Origin: Amaricoccus solimangrovi
GTDB lineage: Bacteria; Pseudomonadota; Alphaproteobacteria; Rhodobacterales; Rhodobacteraceae
DNA: 64,000 bases
NCBI RefSeq assembly: GCF_006385685.1
Contig: NZ_VFRP01000019.1
Location: forward strand, 1 to 64,000
Direction of reading: 5' to 3'
Below, one piece after another: positions 59,706 to 64,000 of this stretch; position 1 is the stretch's first letter; every line of letters starts with the position of its first letter. The translations under genes and the position numbers were made by a program. The notes beneath the pieces are model-generated. The model made no database searches and had not been told where the DNA came from. It worked only from the letters and a program-made list of their open reading frames with translations.

Positions 59706-59811
59706 CTCCCCAATCTCCGGAGCGTGAAAGCACTCCGGTCCTGTGTGTCGTCCCAGGATCGCCGTCGGTCAGCGCGTCGCGCCCACCGGCGCGATCAGCG
59801 TTGGAGGGGCC

Positions 59812-61290
59812 ATGTTCGAGAATCTGTCCGACCGCCTCGGCGGCGTCTTCGGCAAGCTCACCCGCCAGGGCGCGCTGACCGACGACGACATCGCGACCGC
59901 GCTGCGCGAGGTCCGCGTCGCGCTTCTGGAAGCGGACGTCTCGCTGCCCGTCGCCCGGAATTTCGTCAAGTCGGTCACGGAGAAGGCCCGGGGCCAGGCG
60001 GTCACCAAATCGGTGACGCCGGGCCAGCAGGTGGTGAAGATCGTCCATGACGAGCTCGTCCACGTGCTGGCGGGCGAGGGCAAGAGCCCGGAACTCCGGA
60101 TCGACAACCCGCCCGCGCCGGTGCTGATGGTGGGCCTGCAGGGCTCGGGCAAGACGACCACCACCGCGAAACTCGCGAAGCGCCTGAAGGACCGCGAGGG
60201 CAAGCGCGTGCTGATGGCCTCGCTCGACACGCGGCGCCCGGCGGCGATGGAGCAGCTCGCGGTGCTCGGCACCCAGGTCGGCGTCGACACGCTGCCGATC
60301 GTGCCGGGCCAGACCCCGGTGCAGATCGCGAACCGCGCGAAGCAGCAGGCGACGCTCGGCGGCTACGACGTGGTGATGCTCGACACCGCCGGCCGGCTTC
60401 ACATCGACGACGAGCTGATGGCCGAGGTCGAGGCGGTCCGCGACGCGGCGAAGCCCCGCGAGACGCTGCTGGTCGTCGACGGCCTGACCGGGCAGGACGC
60501 GGTCAACGTCGCCGAGCAGTTCGACGGCCGGGTGGGGATCTCCGGCGTCGTGCTGACCCGGATGGACGGCGACGGCCGCGGCGGCGCCGCGCTCTCGATG
60601 CGCGCGGTGACCGGCAAGCCGATCCGCTTCGTCGGCCTCGGCGAGAAGATGGACGCGCTCGAGGAATTCCACCCCGAGCGGATCGCCGGCCGCATCCTCG
60701 GCATGGGCGACATCGTCAGCCTCGTCGAGAAGGCGCGCGAGACGCTGGAGGCCGAGCAGGCCGAGCGGATGATGAAGCGGTTCCAGAAGGGTCAGTTCAA
60801 CATGAACGACCTGAAGGGCCAGCTCGAGCAGATGATCAAGATGGGCGGCATGTCCGGCCTGATGGGCATGATGCCCGGCATGCAGAAGATGTCGAAGCAG
60901 CTCGACGAGGCCGGGCTGGACGACCGGATGCTCCGCCGCCAGATCGCGCTCATTGATTCGATGACGAAGAAGGAGCGCCGGAACCCCGACCTGCTGCAGG
61001 CGAGCCGCAAGAAGCGGATCGCGGCGGGCGCGGGGCTGGAGGTCTCCGATCTGAACAAGCTTCTGAAGATGCACCGGCAGATGGCCGATGTGATGAAGAA
61101 GATGGGCGGCATGGGCAAGAAGGGCCTGCTCAGGGGCGGCCTCGGCGCGCTGCTCGGCAAGGGCGGCGGCATGCCCGGAGGGATGCCGCCGATGCCGGGC
61201 GGGCTGCCGCCGGGGATGCCGGGACCGGGCGGGATGCCCCCGGGCCTGACGCTGCCCCCCGGTCTCTCGGGGCTGGGGAAGAAGAAATGA
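59812..61290 (+). CDS. ffh: Signal recognition particle protein Ffh
   Basis: A 492-residue SRP54 GTPase, which targets membrane proteins to the Sec translocon with 4.5S RNA. The N and G domains hold GLQGSGKTTTTAKLAKRL (P-loop), DTRRPAAMEQL, DTAGRLHID and TRMDGDGRGG. The M domain (about 300-430) is methionine-rich with the RNA-binding SRKKRIAAGAG. A Gly/Pro/Met-rich tail of about 45 residues ends it, a common alphaproteobacterial feature. GGAGGGG precedes ATG 59812. Confidence 0.98.
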   Translation: MFENLSDRLGGVFGKLTRQGALTDDDIATALREVRVALLEADVSLPVARNFVKSVTEKARGQAVTKSVTPGQQVVKIVHDELVHVLAGEGKSPELRIDNPPAPVLMVGLQGSGKTTTTAKLAKRLKDREGKRVLMASLDTRRPAAMEQLAVLGTQVGVDTLPIVPGQTPVQIANRAKQQATLGGYDVVMLDTAGRLHIDDELMAEVEAVRDAAKPRETLLVVDGLTGQDAVNVAEQFDGRVGISGVVLTRMDGDGRGGAALSMRAVTGKPIRFVGLGEKMDALEEFHPERIAGRILGMGDIVSLVEKARETLEAEQAERMMKRFQKGQFNMNDLKGQLEQMIKMGGMSGLMGMMPGMQKMSKQLDEAGLDDRMLRRQIALIDSMTKKERRNPDLLQASRKKRIAAGAGLEVSDLNKLLKMHRQMADVMKKMGGMGKKGLLRGGLGALLGKGGGMPGGMPPMPGGLPPGMPGPGGMPPGLTLPPGLSGLGKKK

Positions 61291-61679
61291 GCGCCGGACT
61301 TCCGACCGGGGCCGGGGAGGAGGACTGGCGTGTCGCGGCCTCCTCCGAGGACATCCGCCGCGCGGCCGACCTGCTGCGCGGGCATCGCGAGTCGATCGAC
61401 CGGCTCGACGCGATCCTCGTCTTCACCCTCGCGGAGCGGTTCAAGCACACGCAGGGCGTGGGCGTGCTCAAGGCCCGGCACAACCTGCCGCCCTCCGATC
61501 CGGCGCGCGAGGCGAAGCAGATCGCGCGGCTGGAACGGCTGGCCGAGGAGGCGGATCTCGACCCCGCCTTCGCGAAGAAATTCCTGAACTTCATCATTTC
61601 CGAAGTCATCAGGCATCACGAGAAGCATCTCGAGAACGGGGCTGACGAAGCCCAAGACCAGACCATGAACAGGAGCTGA
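61287..61679 (+). CDS. Chorismate mutase, AroQ type
   Basis: A 130-residue AroQ-type mutase, converting chorismate to prephenate on the way to Phe and Tyr. It has the helical pattern [35 protein letters not shown], with Arg and Lys ligands for the substrate, and a final helix with [20 protein letters not shown]. It overlaps ffh by ATGA. A chorismate mutase between ffh and rpsP is normal in this group. Confidence 0.92.
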   Translation: MSAGLPTGAGEEDWRVAASSEDIRRAADLLRGHRESIDRLDAILVFTLAERFKHTQGVGVLKARHNLPPSDPAREAKQIARLERLAEEADLDPAFAKKFLNFIISEVIRHHEKHLENGADEAQDQTMNRS

Positions 61680-61684
61680 AACCC

Positions 61685-62044
61685 ATGGCCATGAAGATCC
61701 GGCTCGCCCGCGGCGGGTCCAAGAAGCGTCCCCACTATTCGATCGTCGCCGCCGATTCGCGCTATGCCCGCGACGGCCGCTTCATCGAGAAGCTCGGCAC
61801 CTACGATCCGCTGCTGCCGAAGGACAACGAGAACCGCGTGAAGATGGATGTCGAGCGCGTGAAGTACTGGCTCGGCGAGGGCGCGCAGGCGACCGATCGC
61901 GTGGCCCGTTTCCTCGAATCCGCCGGCGTCACCGAGAAGAAGACCCGCAACAACCCGAAGCAGGGTGAGCCGGGCAAGGCCGCCGTCGCCCGCGCCAAGG
62001 AGCGCGCCGAGAAGGCCGCCGCCGCGGAAGCTCCCGCCGAGTAA
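61685..62044 (+). CDS. rpsP: 30S ribosomal protein S16
   Basis: A 119-residue S16 with the family start [39 protein letters not shown]-terminal extension rich in Ala and Lys (about residues 85-119) is common in alphaproteobacteria. It lies between the chorismate mutase and rimM, 5 bases after the former. Confidence 0.98.
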   Translation: MAMKIRLARGGSKKRPHYSIVAADSRYARDGRFIEKLGTYDPLLPKDNENRVKMDVERVKYWLGEGAQATDRVARFLESAGVTEKKTRNNPKQGEPGKAAVARAKERAEKAAAAEAPAE

Positions 62045-62075
62045 TCGGCGGCTCCCTCCCGAGGGCGGATGCGCG

Positions 62076-62597
62076 ATGGCTGATCCGAAGGGTCTGGTCT
62101 GCGTCGGCGCGATCGCCGGCGGGTTCGGCGTGCAGGGCGAGGTGCGCCTCAAGTCCTTCTGCGCCGATCCCGCCGCGATCGCCGATTACGCGCCGCTCCT
62201 CACCGAGGACGGGCGGAGCTTCGGCCTGCGCGTGACGCGGGCGCTCTCGGGCGCCTTCGCCGCGCGGCTGACCGGCGTTTCGACGCGCGAACAGGCCGAG
62301 GCGATGAAGGGAACGCGGCTCTACGTGCCGCGCGAGCGCCTGCCCAATCCGGGCGAGGACGAGTTCTACCACGCCGACCTGATCGGCCTCGCCGTGCTCG
62401 ACACCGGCGGCGCGCCGATCGGCAAGGTCAAGGCGGTGCTCGACCACGGCGCGGGCGACATCCTCGAGATCGCGCGGCCGGGCCGGCCCGACCTGCTCCT
62501 GCCCTTCACCCGCGCGGTTGTCCCGACGGTCGATCTTCCCGGCCGCCGGATCATCGCCGATCCGCCCGAGGGGCTCGACGGCCCCGAGCGCGAATAG
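62076..62597 (+). CDS. rimM: Ribosome maturation factor RimM
   Basis: A 173-residue RimM, which assists 30S maturation near S19 and helix 33b of 16S rRNA. The N-terminal domain begins [21 protein letters not shown]; the C-terminal PRC-barrel domain has [24 protein letters not shown]. The start ATG 62076 has GAGGGCGGA upstream. It precedes trmD by 33 bases. Confidence 0.96.
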   Translation: MADPKGLVCVGAIAGGFGVQGEVRLKSFCADPAAIADYAPLLTEDGRSFGLRVTRALSGAFAARLTGVSTREQAEAMKGTRLYVPRERLPNPGEDEFYHADLIGLAVLDTGGAPIGKVKAVLDHGAGDILEIARPGRPDLLLPFTRAVVPTVDLPGRRIIADPPEGLDGPERE

Positions 62598-62630
62598 CCG
62601 CGCCGCCGGAGGCGTGCCTGGGGCCTTGCG

Positions 62631-63404
62631 ATGACGACGCCGTGGACCGCTCGCGTCCTCACCCTCTTCCCGGAGATGTTCCCCGGCCCCCTCGGCGCCT
62701 CGCTGACGGGCCGGGCGCTTCGCGACGGGCTCTGGAGCCTCGATCCCTTCGACATCCGGAGCGTCGCGACCGACCGCCACCGGAGCGTGGACGACAGTCC
62801 CGCGGGCGGCGGCGCGGGGATGGTGCTTCGGGCCGACGTCGTCGCCGCCGCGCTCGACGCCGCCCCCTGCCCCGGCCCGGTGCTCTATCTCTCGCCCCGG
62901 GGCGCGCGATTCGACCAGGCGATGGCGCGCCGCCTCGCCCGGGGGCCGGGGATGACGCTGCTCTGCGGCCGGTTCGAGGGGGTGGACCAGCGCGTGCTCG
63001 AGGCGCGGGACATCACCGAGGTTTCGCTCGGGGATTTCGTGCTGACGGGCGGCGAAATCGCGGCGATGGCCTTGATCGACGCCTGCGTCCGGCTTATACC
63101 CCGCGTCCTGGGCAATGCCGAGTCGTCCGTCGAGGAATCGTTCTCGAACGGGCTTTTGGAATACCCGCAATACACACGCCCGACCGACTGGGAAGGTCTG
63201 CGGATACCCGAGGTTCTCCTCTCGGGCCATCACGGACGTATCGCCGAGTGGCGACGGAGCCAGGCGGAGAGGCTGACCAAGGAACGTCGTCCCGATCTCT
63301 GGCGGGCCCATGTCGAAGCGGCATGCGCGGACCCGGCGGGAGAAGCGGAGCTCTCGGACGCGCAGACCATCGCCGCCAAAGGCGAGCCTCAGAAGGACGA
63401 CTGA
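62631..63404 (+). CDS. trmD: tRNA (guanine-N1)-methyltransferase
   Basis: A 257-residue SPOUT methyltransferase that methylates G37 of tRNAs, preventing frameshifts. The trefoil knot is seen in [13 protein letters not shown] and [38 protein letters not shown] near the end contacts tRNA. The order rimM-trmD-rplS is usual. Confidence 0.97.
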   Translation: MTTPWTARVLTLFPEMFPGPLGASLTGRALRDGLWSLDPFDIRSVATDRHRSVDDSPAGGGAGMVLRADVVAAALDAAPCPGPVLYLSPRGARFDQAMARRLARGPGMTLLCGRFEGVDQRVLEARDITEVSLGDFVLTGGEIAAMALIDACVRLIPRVLGNAESSVEESFSNGLLEYPQYTRPTDWEGLRIPEVLLSGHHGRIAEWRRSQAERLTKERRPDLWRAHVEAACADPAGEAELSDAQTIAAKGEPQKDD

Positions 63405-63405
63405 C

Positions 63406-63798
63406 ATGAACCTGCTGCAGCAACTCGAGGCCGAGCAGATCGCCGCTCTGGCCAAGGACATTCCCGATTTCGCGGCCGGCGACACCGTGCGCGTCGGCTA
63501 CAAGGTGACCGAGGGCACGCGCTCCCGCGTCCAGGCCTACGAGGGCGTCTGCATCGCCCGCAACGGCGGCGCGGGCATCGGCGCGAGCTTCACCGTCCGC
63601 AAGATCTCCTTCGGCGAGGGCGTCGAGCGCGTCTTCCCGCTCCACTCGCCGAACATCGATTCGATCACCGTGGTCCGCCGCGGCAAGGTTCGCCGCGCGA
63701 AGCTCTACTACCTGCGCGAGCGCCGCGGCAAATCCGCCCGTATCGTCGAGAAGACCAACTACCGCCCCAAGGCCGTCCCGGCCGACGCGAAGGCCTGA
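63406..63798 (+). CDS. rplS: 50S ribosomal protein L19
   Basis: A 130-residue L19, located at the 30S-50S interface. The conserved [34 protein letters not shown] and the C-terminal [15 protein letters not shown] blocks are present. It starts 1 base after trmD, with which it is co-transcribed. Length is normal. Confidence 0.98.
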   Translation: MNLLQQLEAEQIAALAKDIPDFAAGDTVRVGYKVTEGTRSRVQAYEGVCIARNGGAGIGASFTVRKISFGEGVERVFPLHSPNIDSITVVRRGKVRRAKLYYLRERRGKSARIVEKTNYRPKAVPADAKA

Positions 63799-63809
63799 GG
63801 AGCGCCGCG

Positions 63810-64000
63810 ATGAAGAAGAACGTGCACCCCGACTACCACATGATCGAGGTCAAGCTGACCGACGGCACCACCTACCAGACGCGCTCGACCTACGGCGCGG
63901 AGGGTGCCACGCTGACGCTCGAGATCGATCCCTCGGCGCATCCGGCCTGGACCGGCGGCTCGGCGAAGCTGCTCGACACCGGCGGCCGCGTGTCGAAGTT
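63810..64000 (+). CDS. rpmE: 50S ribosomal protein L31 (partial at window end)
   Basis: The first 63 codons of L31, cut by the window edge. The sequence [21 protein letters not shown] fits the alphaproteobacterial L31 that lacks the zinc-binding cysteines (no CxxC up to the window end). It follows rplS by 11 bases and extends the operon. Confidence 0.95.
   Translation, partial: MKKNVHPDYHMIEVKLTDGTTYQTRSTYGAEGATLTLEIDPSAHPAWTGGSAKLLDTGGRVSK

Noticed and set aside
59701-59811. 4.5S RNA gene in the ffh leader
   Set aside because: The leader has a simple CCGGAG/CTCCGG stem but lacks the conserved SRP RNA tetraloop and asymmetric-loop sequence.

Overview
The window is a high-GC (roughly 70%) stretch of a chromosome from an alphaproteobacterium, most likely of the order Rhodobacterales. 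The evidence is the gene order (tuf / tRNA-Trp / secE-nusG-rplKAJL-rpoBC; coxB-ctaB-ctaG-coxC-surf1-thrC-M16 peptidase; lysC-ptsP; dprA, topA and rnr close together; ffh-chorismate mutase-rpsP-rimM-trmD-rplS-rpmE) and the protein style: a zinc-free type L31, a CtaG/SURF1 aa3 oxidase set, and a CbtAB cobalt transporter behind a cobalamin riboswitch. I see no transposase, integrase, phage gene or CRISPR array.

Layout. 1-17.6 kb: end of tuf and its terminator; a metallophosphoesterase; an asparagine-synthetase-like enzyme without a nucleophilic cysteine; tRNA-Trp; an inverted MFS efflux gene; then the transcription/translation block secE-nusG-rplK-rplA-rplJ-rplL-rpoB-rpoC, closed by a strong terminator. 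A 291-residue sulfotransferase gene lies between rpoB and rpoC, joined to both by ATGA stop/start overlaps. 17.8-28.1 kb: metabolic genes (alpha/beta hydrolase, MaoC/HTD2-like dehydratase, cupin, Gre-like factor, 5'-nucleotidase, aspartokinase, PTS-Ntr enzyme I, GNAT, flavin reductase). 28.3-37.3 kb: one long leftward operon-like array from coxB to a GlcD-type oxidase, making and assembling the aa3 cytochrome c oxidase and then threonine synthase, an M16 peptidase and an acetyltransferase. 37.4-49.3 kb: tldD, topA, dprA and rnr, with an accessory pair (secreted RTX/PPC protein and OxlT-type transporter) between topA and dprA around an AT-rich regulatory gap. 49.3-59.6 kb: cobalamin-riboswitch-controlled cbtBA with a divergent, active-site-degenerate histidine phosphatase, a D-2-hydroxyacid dehydrogenase, a lytic transglycosylase, ZapE, an MFS carrier, a ribbon-helix-helix protein, a glyoxalase-fold protein, and a Tat-exported small subunit with a GMC dehydrogenase. 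59.7-64.0 kb: the ffh-rpsP-trmD-rplS operon behind a recognisable sigma-70 promoter, running off the end in rpmE.

The most unusual feature is the sulfotransferase gene translationally embedded in rpoBC. Other items worth a second look are the operator-like dyads controlling the RTX and OxlT genes, an alternating purine-pyrimidine palindrome at 53.55 kb, a small family of GGCGGAC/GTCCGCC inverted repeats, and an rRNA-mimicking L1 site ahead of rplK. Start codons were chosen by ribosome binding site, family N-terminus and overlap with the upstream gene. All functions are assigned by motif reading and family knowledge; no database search was run.
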